DNA of 64,000 nucleotides from Xanthomonas codiaei. GTDB lineage: Bacteria; Pseudomonadota; Gammaproteobacteria; Xanthomonadales; Xanthomonadaceae. The first letter of the stretch is position 1, and every line of letters begins with the position of its first letter. The notes beneath the pieces are model-generated. The model was not told where the DNA came from. It made no database searches and worked only from the letters and a program-made list of their open reading frames with translations. The stretch is taken from positions 1 through 64,000 of the forward strand of contig NZ_MDEC01000018.1 in the NCBI RefSeq assembly GCF_002939785.1. The letters are read 5' to 3'. Both the position numbers and the translations under genes were made by a program. Below, one piece after another: positions 17,280 through 28,338 of the stretch.

Positions 17280-18413
17280 TCACGTCAGTTGGCCGGAGAA
17301 GGCGGCTTGGAGCAGGGATTGGCGGAGGGTTGCGATGTCAGCGATCTGCGCTTTGTAAGAGGTGCGTAGCGCTGTTGCCGAATTCAGCAGTGCTTCCGAC
17401 CTCGCAATGACGTCACGCTGCAGGGCAATGTCAGGCACGACGAAGCGAAGATTCCGAAGATCCTTGATGTTGATCTGCATAAGCGCGGCTCCATAGGTCT
17501 TCTCAGCAATCTGACTTCGGATCGCGCCAAAGCAAAATTGGAAATACGCGAAATCGCGCAGGACGCGAGTTGCCTCGAACCGGATGGGAACGATACCGCG
17601 CGTGACGTTGGCACCAGCCAGTTCGTCTGCAGCAACCGAAATGGCACCGGTGCTGCCCCTCACGCAGAGTAGAAGCTCTCCGCCCTGTAGTGTCGTTCGT
17701 GCGTAACCGCGTGCAGCGCGTAGGTCAATTCGTTTCAAGCCGGCAAGGCATACTTCCCGCTGTGTCAAATCAACGGGACGCACGATTGGTAGCCCATCAC
17801 TTACCTCGTCGCCCGGCTGGACGATTCCATAAGACAGGCCGCAATCCGGATGCACTGCATCCTGCAAGGGGAGCGCACTTGATTGGCCGGCAATCGCCTC
17901 GAACTCGTCGCCCAAGGCGCGTCGAAGAAGACCTTAAGCGGCTTGGAGATTCTCTTCGGCATTGGCGCGGGCGCGGTCGAGGGCGGCGAAGGCTTGATCC
18001 AGCACTGCGACGATGCGCTTCTGCTCGTTCAACGGAGGAAGCGGAATCTCAATTGCATAGACGTCATTCCGGTTGATGCCGGGCTTTACGCCTTTAGCCA
18101 GTGACGGAAGATCAAGCGAGTGCAGCAGATATTCAAGGTAACTGAGTTCAGTCGTTGTCTTGTCGTGCTCTGAGAAATACGTAACGTCTAGCGGCCAGAA
18201 AGGTTCGTCCGCTCTTTTGATTTCCCCAGCAGAGCCTTTTCGTCCAATTATCAGGGCAGGTCCTTCACATAGTGGCTTATGCGTGTAGTCCTTGATGCCG
18301 TTCGCGCCGTAAACGGGTACAGCGCCATCCGCGATTCGAAAATCAGCGTCTAGCGGCTTGCCGTAGTGCAAGGTCAATACTTTGCTGAGAGGAACTAGCG
18401 GCCAATGACTCAC
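17280..18413 (-). pseudogene. hsdS: type I specificity subunit, interrupted by an in-frame stop
   Basis: Two HsdS halves lie in the same reading frame. The first (18413 to 17934, 159 residues) starts with GTG overlapping hsdM, carries target-recognition domain 1 and the conserved helix ending ANAEENLQAA. TAA follows. The second (about 17915-17280, 211 residues) carries target-recognition domain 2 and ends ADIATLRQSLLQAAFSGQLT, the usual HsdS tail. In the +1 register just past the stop the bases read KVFFDA, matching the normal [LF]F[DE]xxL helix, so two compensating one-base changes are likely. It may be inactive, or make two half-subunits. No good start codon serves the second half. Confidence 0.85.
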
Positions 18414-20143
18414 AGCATCGCCCTTACCGTCGCCAGCAACTTCGCCGTCTCAGCATCCCGCGCCAGCATGTCGTCGATGATCTGCTGCGGGGTGCGCTGC
18501 GGCACGGCCTCCGGCGCGTGCGGATTCTTGACCGACAGATCGCAGGTGGTGGCGTCCACATCGGCCACGTCAATCGTCCAGCTTTTTTCACCGCTAGCTT
18601 TGGTCTTCTGCAGTGCCACGAACTCTGCAAGATCCGCATCGTTCAGCGGCGTGGTCTTGCCCATCGAGCGGCCGGGGTCGAGTTGGTAGTACCAAATGCT
18701 GCGCGTGGGCGCACCCTTGTCGAAGAACAGCACCACAGTCTTCACGCCCGCGCCCTGGAAGGTGCCGGACGGGCAATCGAGCACGGTGTGCAGGTTGCAG
18801 CTGGCCAGCAGTTCGCGACGCAGTTCGACGCTGGCGTTGTCGGTGTTGCTGAGGAAGGTGTTCTTGATGACTACCGCGCCTCGCCCACCGGCTTTGAGCT
18901 TGCGAATGAAGTGCTGCAGGAACAGGTAGGCCGTCTCCGAGGAGCGGATGTCGAAGTTCTGCTGCACCTCTTTACGCTCGCCACCGCCGAAGGGCGGGTT
19001 GGCCAGCACGATGTCGTGGCGATCCTTCTGCTGGATGTGCCTCACGTCCTCGGACAGCGTATTGGCGTGGCGGATGTTGGGCGCGTCGATGCCGTGCAGG
19101 ATCATGTTCATCACGCCCAGCACGTAGGCCAGCGATTTCTTCTCCTGCCCGTAGAAGGTTTTGCGCTGTAGCGTGTCCCAATCCTTGGCGGACAGGTCAT
19201 CGCGGCGCAGGTGCTCCCAGGCTTCGCACAGGAAGCCCGCGCTGCCGCAGGCGCCGTCGTAGATGGTCTCGCCGATCTGCGGCTGCACCACCTGAATCAT
19301 CGCGCGGATCAGCGGGCGCGGTGTGTAGTACTCGCCGCCGTTGCGGCCGGCGTTGCCCATGCGCTTGATGCGGGTCTCGTACAGGTCGGACAGTTCGTGC
19401 TTGGCCTCGGAACTGCCAAAGCTCAGTGTGTCGACGATCTCCAGCACGTCGCGCAGGGTGTAGCCGGAGCGGAAGCGGTTAGCCACTTCCGAGAAGATCT
19501 CGCCGATCTTGTACTGCAGGCTGTCGGCCTGCACGGTGCTGTCCTTGAACGACTTGAGGTGAGGTGCCAGCTTGGCGTTGACGAACTCGATGAGATCGCT
19601 ACCGGTGCGTGCGTTCGGGTCAGGCTTGCCGTCGCTGGTCTTTGGCGCGGCCCAGTCCTGCCAGCGGTAGGGGCGGGTCAGGATCGGTGCGTAGGGCTTG
19701 CCCTTGAGCGCGGCCTCATCGGCCCATTCGTGTTCCATGTCGTCCAGGTACTTCAGGAATAGCAGCCACGAGGTCTGCTCGGCGTAGTCCAGCTCCGAGG
19801 CCAGGCCTTCGTCGTTGCGCATGGCCTTGTCGATGGCATTGAAGGCCTGGACGTAGGCATTGTGGCTGCCTTGTTCTGTCTTCGCGCTGCCGCGTTTGGC
19901 ACGCGGTGTAGCCGATGCGGCGTCACGCTGCTTGCCTGCCGCAGGGATGGCATCGGCGATCGACACGGAACCACCGCGCCCACGACCGGGCACGATGCGG
20001 CCTTGCTCGATCAGGTGCGCTTTGACCCGGGTGTAGGTGCTGTCGGCCCAGCCCAACGCGCTGCCTAGTTTGCCGTTGCCTGCAGAGCCACCCAGTGCCT
20101 CCAGGGTCTGCATGAATCGTTCGGCTTGTGTTTCCAGCGACAT
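18410..20143 (-). CDS. hsdM: type I DNA methyltransferase subunit M
   Basis: A 577-residue N6-adenine methyltransferase. An N-terminal winged-helix-like segment (MSLETQAERFMQTLEALGG) precedes the HsdM helical domain (AFNAIDKAMRNDEG). The catalytic part has GEYYTPRPLI, the SAM motif DGACGSAGFL and the catalytic NPPF. It methylates adenine within the site read by HsdS and is also required for restriction. The start at 20143 is preferred over the frame's earlier ATG codons because family similarity begins there. Its stop overlaps the hsdS GTG by four bases. Confidence 0.93.
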   Translation of the reverse strand: MSLETQAERFMQTLEALGGSAGNGKLGSALGWADSTYTRVKAHLIEQGRIVPGRGRGGSVSIADAIPAAGKQRDAASATPRAKRGSAKTEQGSHNAYVQAFNAIDKAMRNDEGLASELDYAEQTSWLLFLKYLDDMEHEWADEAALKGKPYAPILTRPYRWQDWAAPKTSDGKPDPNARTGSDLIEFVNAKLAPHLKSFKDSTVQADSLQYKIGEIFSEVANRFRSGYTLRDVLEIVDTLSFGSSEAKHELSDLYETRIKRMGNAGRNGGEYYTPRPLIRAMIQVVQPQIGETIYDGACGSAGFLCEAWEHLRRDDLSAKDWDTLQRKTFYGQEKKSLAYVLGVMNMILHGIDAPNIRHANTLSEDVRHIQQKDRHDIVLANPPFGGGERKEVQQNFDIRSSETAYLFLQHFIRKLKAGGRGAVVIKNTFLSNTDNASVELRRELLASCNLHTVLDCPSGTFQGAGVKTVVLFFDKGAPTRSIWYYQLDPGRSMGKTTPLNDADLAEFVALQKTKASGEKSWTIDVADVDATTCDLSVKNPHAPEAVPQRTPQQIIDDMLARDAETAKLLATVRAML

Positions 20144-20271
20144 CGGGTATGGGCTCCAGCGTTCGGATCGGGCGGGCATTGTCGCAGCGAACGGGGCCGC
20201 CGGCATCCTCAGTTGATAGGGCAGCGCCGGCGGCAGAATATTCCAGACGCGCTTGGTCCACTGACCACACC

Positions 20272-20301
20272 AAAAACGGGCGCCTCGCGGCGCCCGTTTT
20301 T
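20272..20301. terminator. bidirectional rho-independent terminator
   Basis: AAAAACGGGCGCC, loop, then GGCGCCCGTTTTT. A nine-base GC stem flanked by A and T runs on both sides works in either direction. It ends ahcY and seals off the hsdM side. Confidence 0.92.
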
Positions 20302-20329
20302 GTCTGCGTGGCGATGTGTCGCCGATGTA

Positions 20330-21772
<1,443 letters not shown>

Positions 21773-21808
21773 GCAATGGCTCCGGTAGGCAAACGAATGT
21801 CTGCAATG

Positions 21809-21914
21809 CCGGGCGCCGTTGAACGGTGAATGCTGGTCGAGCCTGGCCGTATGCCCCGCACCTATGGTGCGGATGGCGGATCAGTCCGCCTTACCGGTCG
21901 CAGCGCCCCTCGAC
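21809..21914 (-). promoter_or_regulatory. SAH riboswitch in the ahcY leader
   Basis: Read on the reverse strand, the element starts with TCGAGGGGCGCTGCGACCGG, has a GGCGGA/TCCGCC hairpin and a CCGCACC/GGTGCGG hairpin, then CCAGGCTCGA, which closes P1 with the start, and a downstream CAACGGCGCC that can form the pseudoknot. These match the known SAH riboswitch consensus (GAGGAGCGCTGC...CCAGGCTCG...CAACGGCGC). It ends 37 bases before the ATG and is an ON switch for S-adenosylhomocysteine. Confidence 0.88.
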
Positions 21915-22052
21915 GAGAGCGCCGATTATATCGGTAGCGTCCTCCTCCGGCATGAATTGGCCTGCTTGATTGGCATGCCCCCAACCAACGGCAGGGGAGC
22001 GGGCAGCGGGCGGCTGCTATGGTCCGGGCTCGATCAGAGCGGGGAAGCGGCA

Positions 22053-24665
22053 ATGCAGGCCAAACGCAAGGCGCATCACAGGTTGCAGCACGAAACCGGA
22101 TCGACGAGTGGTGTTGCGGCGATCGCCGCGCCGCCGACCGACCCGTGGCGCGGGCAGGCCGATCGCAGTGCAGCCGGCGCTCTTCCAATGGCGCGTGCGG
22201 TGTTGCTCGCCGTGCTGGGCCTGCCATCGCTGGCCTGCGCGGCGGGTGTGCCGGCGGGGCAGGTGGCTACCGCGGGCACTGGCTATCAGGTGCCTTCCCA
22301 GCCGCTGCAGGCGGTGGTGGATGCGCCCCGCGCCCCGCTGCTGCAGCTGTCTCCGCAGCGTGACCTGGCTGCAATGCTGCAACTGCCGGCGTTGCCGGAC
22401 ATCGCCGAGGTGGCCCAGCCCGAGCTCAAGCTGGCCGGCGTGCGCATCCATCCCAAAACCTTCGCCAGCAGCCGGTTTTCCTTCGCCGGCAAGCTGTGGT
22501 TGCAATCGATCGGCGACGGTCGCGAGCGGCAGATCGCCGGGTTGCCCACGCCGTTGTCGCTGGCCACGTTGAACTGGTCGCCGGACCAACGCTATCTGGC
22601 CTTCCGCCGCGAAGATGCCGCCAGCGGCGCCAATGAGCTGTGGCTGGTGGACGTGGCCACCGCGCAGGCGCGGCGGCTGGTGGCCGGTTTGAACAGCACC
22701 GTCAACGACGAGCTGCGCTGGTTGCCCGACAGCAGCGGCCTGCTGGTGCAGCAGCAGGTGCCAGGGCAGGGCACGCCACCGCCGCGCGATGCCACGCCGC
22801 AGGGCCCCGCGGTCCAGCAGACCACTGCGGCGGCGGGTGTGCGCGCGCTGCCGACCTATCAGGACCTGTTGCGCAACGAAGCCGATGCACGCGTGTTCGA
22901 GTACTACGCCACCGGCCAGCCGATCATCGTGGGCGTGAACGGGCAGGTGCGCCCGATCGCCACGCCCGGCATCCATCTCAACCTGTCGGTATCGCCGGAT
23001 GGTCGTTACATCCTGAGCGAACGCAGCGAGCGGCCGTTCTCGTATCTGGTGCCGGTGGACAACTTCCCGCGTCGCATCGAGGTGCTGGACATGCAAGGCA
23101 AGCTGGTGCGCCAGATCGCGCAGCTGCCGCTGGTGGAAGGCCTGCCCACCGGCAACGATGCGGTGCCGACCGGTGTGCGCGACATCACCTGGCGGCACGA
23201 TGCGCCGGCCACGCTGGTCTGGGTTGAAGCGCAGGATGGCGGCGACCCGGCGCGCGAGAGCAAGATCCGCGATGCGGTGCGGATGCAGGCCGCGCCGTTC
23301 ACGCGCGCACCGGTCACGCTGGCGCAGCTGGGCAGTCGCTTCGACGGGATCCTGTGGGGCCGCGGCGATCTGGCGATCCTCAGCGAGAGCTGGTGGAAAA
23401 CTCGCCGCATCAAACAATGGCGCATTGCCCCCGATCAGCCCAAGCGCGCGCCGGAACTGCTGTGGGACCGTTCCTCGCAAGACCGCTACAACGACCCGGG
23501 CACGCCGGCAACCGTTGCCGATGGCAAGGGGCGCGCGCTGTTGCAGACCAGCAGCGATGGCCACAGCCTGTTCCTGCTCGGCAAGGGCGCCTCGCCGGAA
23601 GGCGACCGGCCGTTCGTGGATCGCTTCGATCTGCAAAGCAAGCGCGCCACACGGCTGTTCCATTCGCAGGCACCCAGCTATTCCGCGCCCCTGGCGCTGC
23701 TGGATGCGCAAGCCACGCAGTTGCTGCTCAGCCGCGAATCGCCCGAAGAGCCGGCCAACTATTTCGTGCAGTCGCTGGGCGATGCGGCTCCTGCACCGCG
23801 TGCGTTGACGCACTTCGCGCATCCATTGCCGCAGTTGCGCGGCGTGCAGAAAGAGCAGATCCGCTACAAGCGTGCCGATGGCGTGGACCTCACCGCCACG
23901 CTGCTGCTGCCGCCCGGTTACGACCCCAAACGCGACGGTCCGCGGCCGCTGCTGATGTGGGCCTACCCCGGCGAATTCAAAAGCGCCGATACCGCCAGCC
24001 AGGTCACCGACTCGCCGTATCGCTTCAATGCCATCAGCTACTGGGGGCCGCAGGCGTTCCTGGCAATCGGCTACGTGGTGCTCAACAACCCGACCATGCC
24101 GATCGTCGGTGAAGGCGATGCCGAACCCAACGACACCTACGTGCCGCAACTGATCGCTGATGCGCAGGCGGCGGTGGACGAGGTGGTGCGGCGCGGGGTT
24201 ACCGACCGGCAGCACATCGCCATCGGCGGGCATTCCTATGGCGCCTTCATGACGGCGAATCTGCTCGCGCATACGCGCCTGTTCAAGGCCGGCATTGCGC
24301 GCAGCGGCGCCTACAACCGCACGCTCACCCCGTTCGGTTTCCAGGCCGAAGAACGCAATTACTGGCAGGCGCAGTCGGTGTATCAGGCGATGTCGCCATT
24401 CAACTACGCCGACAAGATCAAGGACCCGCTGCTGCTGATCCACGGCCAGGACGACAACAACACCGGCACCTTCCCGATCCAGAGCGAGCGCATGTTCGCT
24501 GCGATCAAGGGGCTGGGCGGCACCGCGCGGCTGGTGATGTTGCCCAACGAATCGCACGCCTACCGCGCGCGGCAGTCGATCCTGCATATGCTGGCCGAGA
24601 GCGAGCAGTGGTTGAAGACGCATGTCGGCGATCCTTCCGCGCCGGCTGCAGCGCCGTCCAGGTGA
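22053..24665 (+). CDS. S9 family peptidase (prolyl oligopeptidase type, glutamyl-endopeptidase-like)
   Basis: An 870-residue exported serine peptidase. A beta-propeller occupies about residues 130-600, with WD-like blades such as LNWSPDQRYLAFRRED and LSVSPDGRYILSERSERPF. The C-terminal alpha/beta hydrolase has the nucleophile in IGGHSYGAFM, Asp in LLIHGQDDNNTG and His in NESHAYRA. A hydrophobic signal segment (MARAVLLAVLGLPSLACAAG) starts at ATG 22188, but the best ribosome binding site (GGGGAAG) precedes ATG 22053, which adds 45 polar residues. The start is therefore uncertain. It probably degrades peptides in the periplasm or outside the cell. Confidence 0.88.
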   Translation: MQAKRKAHHRLQHETGSTSGVAAIAAPPTDPWRGQADRSAAGALPMARAVLLAVLGLPSLACAAGVPAGQVATAGTGYQVPSQPLQAVVDAPRAPLLQLSPQRDLAAMLQLPALPDIAEVAQPELKLAGVRIHPKTFASSRFSFAGKLWLQSIGDGRERQIAGLPTPLSLATLNWSPDQRYLAFRREDAASGANELWLVDVATAQARRLVAGLNSTVNDELRWLPDSSGLLVQQQVPGQGTPPPRDATPQGPAVQQTTAAAGVRALPTYQDLLRNEADARVFEYYATGQPIIVGVNGQVRPIATPGIHLNLSVSPDGRYILSERSERPFSYLVPVDNFPRRIEVLDMQGKLVRQIAQLPLVEGLPTGNDAVPTGVRDITWRHDAPATLVWVEAQDGGDPARESKIRDAVRMQAAPFTRAPVTLAQLGSRFDGILWGRGDLAILSESWWKTRRIKQWRIAPDQPKRAPELLWDRSSQDRYNDPGTPATVADGKGRALLQTSSDGHSLFLLGKGASPEGDRPFVDRFDLQSKRATRLFHSQAPSYSAPLALLDAQATQLLLSRESPEEPANYFVQSLGDAAPAPRALTHFAHPLPQLRGVQKEQIRYKRADGVDLTATLLLPPGYDPKRDGPRPLLMWAYPGEFKSADTASQVTDSPYRFNAISYWGPQAFLAIGYVVLNNPTMPIVGEGDAEPNDTYVPQLIADAQAAVDEVVRRGVTDRQHIAIGGHSYGAFMTANLLAHTRLFKAGIARSGAYNRTLTPFGFQAEERNYWQAQSVYQAMSPFNYADKIKDPLLLIHGQDDNNTGTFPIQSERMFAAIKGLGGTARLVMLPNESHAYRARQSILHMLAESEQWLKTHVGDPSAPAAAPSR

Positions 24666-24690
24666 TGAGCGTCGTCCAGGTGATGAGCGT
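24655..24690 (+). repeat. 18-base tandem duplication over the S9 peptidase stop
   Basis: CGTCCAGGTGATGAGCGT occurs twice without a gap (24655-24672 and 24673-24690). The stop TGA lies in the first copy, so a slip in this tract would not change the protein. Confidence 0.75.
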
Positions 24691-24739
24691 CGTCGCACAC
24701 AATGGTGTGCGAAAGCATGTTGGATCAGTGTCTCGCAGG

Positions 24740-24805
24740 TAGGAGTGCACCCGGGCGCGATGGAGCGTTGCCGGTAAAACCTTGTCGCGCCCGGGTGCGC
24801 TCCTA
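24740..24805. repeat. palindromic intergenic repeat, copy 1
   Basis: TAGGAGTGCACCCGGGCGCGA pairs with TCGCGCCCGGGTGCGCTCCTA across 24 bases. The same design is at 47463-47530. It is a REP-like element known from many Xanthomonas genomes and lies between the S9 peptidase and ppc genes. Confidence 0.85.
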
Positions 24806-24912
24806 AGCATCGATGCTGGCGTCGGGCGACAGGTTTTTAGTGGCATGTACGAATGCGAGTGGGACCGGCGCAGGATGGTTCGCTCTGAAACCGTCTTGCG
24901 CAACGCAACCCT

Positions 24913-24930
24913 CTAATCCTTTTGGGTTAG
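24913..24930. promoter_or_regulatory. short inverted repeat before ppc
   Basis: CTAATCC and GGGTTAG flank TTTT, pairing at six of seven positions, about 41 bases before the ppc start. It could be an operator or a weak hairpin; no regulator is suggested. Confidence 0.25.
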
Positions 24931-24970
24931 TCTTCGACGACTTTGCGCTTGAAGAGGGTGTGCGTTTCCG

Positions 24971-27685
24971 ATGAACGAGTACCGCAGCAGTCTTGTGTTC
25001 GCTACCCCCGATCTGCCCTTGCGCGACGATGTCCGCCGGCTCGGCGCGTTGGTCGGCGACCTGCTCGCCGAGCAGGTGTCTGCGGAATTCCTCGATGAAA
25101 TCGAACGCGTCCGTACCACCGCCATTTCGCGTCGCGAGAGCGATGCGCCGCCTTCCACGTTGAGCGAACAGCTGACCGGGCGCGCGCCGCGCGATGCCGA
25201 GGCGCTGGTGCGCGCCTTCAGCACCTATTTCCAGGTGGTCAACATCGCCGAGCGCGTGCATCGCATCCGCCGCCGCCGCGACTACCAGCGCAGCGGCACC
25301 GATACGCCGCAGCCCGATGGCCTGCACGATGCGCTGCGCCGGCTCAAGGCGCAGGGTGTCACGCTGGAGGAACTCAGCGACTGGCTGCCGCGCATCGACG
25401 TGGAGCCGGTGTTCACCGCCCATCCCACCGAAGCGGTGCGCCGCGCGTTGCTGGAAAAAGAACAGCTGATGGTCGCCAGCCTGGTCGACAATCTCGATGG
25501 CATGCGCACGCCCAACGAGCGCGCCAGCGATGCGGCGCGTTTCCGCATGGCCTTGACCGCCTCCTGGCAGACCGCCGATTCCTCGCCGGTACGTCCTACC
25601 GTGGACGACGAGCGCGAACACGTGGGGTTCTATCTCACCCAGGTGCTCTACCGCGTCATCCCGGTGATGTACGAAACCCTGGAACACGCCATCGAGGAAA
25701 CCTACGGCAGCGTGCCGCCGCTGCCGCGCCTGCTGCGCTTCGGCACCTGGGTGGGCGGGGACATGGACGGCAATCCGAATGTGGATGCCGCCACCATCGC
25801 CGGCACCCTGGATGCGCAGCGCCGCGCGGTGCTGGACCGTTACCAGAAGGAGCTCTGGCAACTGGCCAGCCTGCTCAGCCAGTCGACCACGCTGGTGCAG
25901 GTCAGCCCCGAACTCACCGCGCAGCTGGAGCGCTATCGCGCGTTCCTGCCGGACGCGGCTGCGCGTTCGCGCCCGCGCCACGGCGACATGCCGTACCGCC
26001 TGCTCAACGACCTGATGCGCGCGCGCCTGCAGGCCACGCTGGACGATGCCGACGGCGCCTACGCCGCGCCAACCGAACTCGAACACGATCTGCAACTGAT
26101 CCTGGACAGCCTGCAGGCCAACAAGGGCCTGCACGCCGGCTGGTTCGCGGTGCGCCGCCTGTTGTGGCGCGTGCGCAGCTTCGGGTTTCATCTGGCGCGG
26201 CTGGATGTACGCCAGGAGTCGAGCGTGCATGCGCGCGCGGTGGCCGCCGCGCTGGGCCAGGGCGACTGGGAAGGGCAGGATGCGACACGGCGCGCCGCCG
26301 CGCTCGGTCCGTATGCCGCTGGCGAACAGGCGCTGCCGCACGTGGACGACGAAGGCAACACGCGGCTGGATGCGGTGTTCGCCGCGCTCGCCGATGCCCG
26401 CACGCGCCATGGCGCCGACGCGCTGGGCAGCTACATCATCTCGATGGCGCACAACCGCGCCGACGTGCTCACCGTGCTGGCGCTGGCGCGCCGCGGCGGG
26501 CTGGTCGACGACGCCGGTGCGGTGCCGCTGGACATCGTGCCGCTGTTCGAAACCGTGGACGATCTGCGTGGCGGTACCGGCACCGTGCAGGACCTGCTGG
26601 CCGACCCGGTGTACCGCCGGCATCTGGCCGCGCGCGGCGACACCCAGATGGTGATGCTGGGCTATTCGGACAGCGGCAAGGACGGTGGCATTGCCGCCTC
26701 GCGCTGGGGCCTGCAACGCGCGCAGGTGGAACTGCTGGAAGCCGCTGCCGAGCTGGGCGTGCGGCTGACGTTTTTCCACGGCCGCGGCGGCTCGATCGCC
26801 CGCGGCGGCGGCAAGACCAGCCGCGCGCTGGATGCTGCCCCGCGCGGCAGCGTGGATGGCCGCCTGCGCGTCACCGAGCAGGGCGAGGTGATCCACCGCA
26901 AGTACGGCATCCGCGCATTGGCGCTGCGCTCGCTGGAGCAGATGACCGGTGCGGTGCTGTTGTCCAGCCTGCGCCCGCGTGCGCCGGAACCGCGCGAGGA
27001 GCGCTGGCGGCCGGTGATGGATCTGGTGGCCGAGCGCAGTACGGTGGCCTACCGCGCCTTCGTCGGTGCCCCGGATTTCATGCAGTACTTCCGCCTGGCC
27101 ACGCCGATCGATGTGATCGAACGCATGACGCTGGGCTCGCGGCCCTCGCGGCGGCTGGGCCAGGATGCCGCGCTGTCGAACCTGCGCGCGATTCCGTGGG
27201 TGTTCGCCTGGAGCCAGGCGCGTGCGGTGATTCCGGGCTGGTACGGCGTAGGCAGCGGCCTGCAGGCGGCGGTGGAGGCCGGGCACGAAGACACCTTGCG
27301 CGAGATGGCGCAGGACTGGCCGTTCTTCCGCACCTTCCTGGACGATGTGGCGATGGTGCTGTCCAAGGGCGACCTCACCATTGCCGAGCTGTTCTCGCGG
27401 CTGTCGGGCGACCTGCACGCGCGGTTTTTCCCGCAGATCCGCGACGAACTGGCGCTGACCAAGGGCTGGGTCAAGGCGCTGCTGCAGCAGCAATCGTTGT
27501 TGCAGCACGACCCGCGGCTGGCCTTGTCGATCCGTCTGCGCAACCCGTACATCGATCCGATCAGCGTGCTGCAGGTGGATCTGCTGCAGCGCTGGCGGGC
27601 TACCGATGGCGAAGACGAGGACCTGCTGCGTGCGCTGGTCGCCTGCGTCAACGGCGTCTCGCAAGGGGTGCAGAACACCGGCTGA
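24971..27685 (+). CDS. ppc: phosphoenolpyruvate carboxylase
   Basis: A 904-residue enzyme adding bicarbonate to PEP to make oxaloacetate, refilling the TCA cycle. Signature blocks are present: [12 protein letters not shown] with the first catalytic His, [10 protein letters not shown], and [16 protein letters not shown], the second active-site loop. The C-terminal effector region ends [17 protein letters not shown] ([14 protein letters not shown]), matching the family's absolute C-terminal rule. ATG 24971 starts the conserved N-terminus. A short CTAATCC/GGGTTAG hairpin sits at 24913-24930 just upstream. Monocistronic. Confidence 0.97.
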   Translation: MNEYRSSLVFATPDLPLRDDVRRLGALVGDLLAEQVSAEFLDEIERVRTTAISRRESDAPPSTLSEQLTGRAPRDAEALVRAFSTYFQVVNIAERVHRIRRRRDYQRSGTDTPQPDGLHDALRRLKAQGVTLEELSDWLPRIDVEPVFTAHPTEAVRRALLEKEQLMVASLVDNLDGMRTPNERASDAARFRMALTASWQTADSSPVRPTVDDEREHVGFYLTQVLYRVIPVMYETLEHAIEETYGSVPPLPRLLRFGTWVGGDMDGNPNVDAATIAGTLDAQRRAVLDRYQKELWQLASLLSQSTTLVQVSPELTAQLERYRAFLPDAAARSRPRHGDMPYRLLNDLMRARLQATLDDADGAYAAPTELEHDLQLILDSLQANKGLHAGWFAVRRLLWRVRSFGFHLARLDVRQESSVHARAVAAALGQGDWEGQDATRRAAALGPYAAGEQALPHVDDEGNTRLDAVFAALADARTRHGADALGSYIISMAHNRADVLTVLALARRGGLVDDAGAVPLDIVPLFETVDDLRGGTGTVQDLLADPVYRRHLAARGDTQMVMLGYSDSGKDGGIAASRWGLQRAQVELLEAAAELGVRLTFFHGRGGSIARGGGKTSRALDAAPRGSVDGRLRVTEQGEVIHRKYGIRALALRSLEQMTGAVLLSSLRPRAPEPREERWRPVMDLVAERSTVAYRAFVGAPDFMQYFRLATPIDVIERMTLGSRPSRRLGQDAALSNLRAIPWVFAWSQARAVIPGWYGVGSGLQAAVEAGHEDTLREMAQDWPFFRTFLDDVAMVLSKGDLTIAELFSRLSGDLHARFFPQIRDELALTKGWVKALLQQQSLLQHDPRLALSIRLRNPYIDPISVLQVDLLQRWRATDGEDEDLLRALVACVNGVSQGVQNTG

Positions 27686-27730
27686 TCCGACCGTTGGTCG
27701 GCGCGTGCGCGCAATCGGCAAGCGGGCTCT

Positions 27731-27762
27731 GGCATAAGCGGACAAATCTGTCCGATAATGCC
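27731..27762. promoter_or_regulatory. palindromic operator of the TetR gene
   Basis: GGCAT-AAG-CGGACA-AATC-TGTCCG-ATA-ATGCC is a 32-base dyad, centred at 27746/27747, with a perfect CGGACA/TGTCCG core and perfect GGCAT/ATGCC ends. It ends four bases before the TetR start, the usual place for autoregulation. Confidence 0.75.
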
Positions 27763-27765
27763 GGC

Positions 27766-28338
27766 ATGATGACCTCCCGCCCCGATGCCGCGCTGCGCCG
27801 CCGGCAGATTCTCGATGCCGCCGACGAAGTATTCAGCGAATACGGCGTCAATGCCCCATTGGAACTGGTGGTGGAGCGTGCCGGCCTGGGCCGCGCCACC
27901 TTGTACCGCAACTTCCCGGACCGGCTCGCCTTGATGACCGCGCTGATGACGCGTGGACTGGACGGCCTGGAGCGACTGGCCGCCGACCTGGCCGACCGCC
28001 CGGATGGATTGGCCGTGCTGCTGCACGACGTGGCCGAGCACATCGCCCAGTCGGCGCCCTTGGTGGACTTCTGGCGCTCGATCGAACGCGCGCACCCGGC
28101 GGTGGAAGCCGCCGACCGGCGCGTGGTGGCGATCTTCCTGCCGTTCGTCCAGCGCGCCCGCGATGCCGGCCTGTGCCGGGCCGATGTCGACGACGAACAA
28201 CTGCTGCTGGTGATCGACATGCTGGGCAGTTGCCTGCGCGGCAATGACGAGTCCGAACGCAAGCGGCTTGCGCACCGCTCGGCCGATCTGCTGATGCATG
28301 CGCTGGGCATGCAGGTACCCGAAGGCGGCACGCGATGA
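27766..28338 (+). CDS. TetR family transcriptional regulator
   Basis: A 190-residue repressor. The N-terminal helix-turn-helix is typical: RRRQILDAADEVFSEYGVNA, then LELVVERAGLGRATLYRNFPDR. The C-terminal ligand domain has no known effector class. ATG 27766 immediately follows the operator at 27731-27762; the next codon is also ATG. Its stop overlaps the next gene start by four bases (ATGA), so it is co-transcribed with the DUF4105 and lipase genes and probably controls them and itself. Confidence 0.92.
   Translation: MMTSRPDAALRRRQILDAADEVFSEYGVNAPLELVVERAGLGRATLYRNFPDRLALMTALMTRGLDGLERLAADLADRPDGLAVLLHDVAEHIAQSAPLVDFWRSIERAHPAVEAADRRVVAIFLPFVQRARDAGLCRADVDDEQLLLVIDMLGSCLRGNDESERKRLAHRSADLLMHALGMQVPEGGTR

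Noticed and set aside
22017..24698. 893-codon open frame antisense to the S9 peptidase
   Set aside because: Same reason: composition follows the real gene on the other strand.
24803..27745. 980-codon open frame antisense to ppc
   Set aside because: It mirrors ppc and has no ribosome site or family-like sequence; long antisense frames are common in high-GC DNA.
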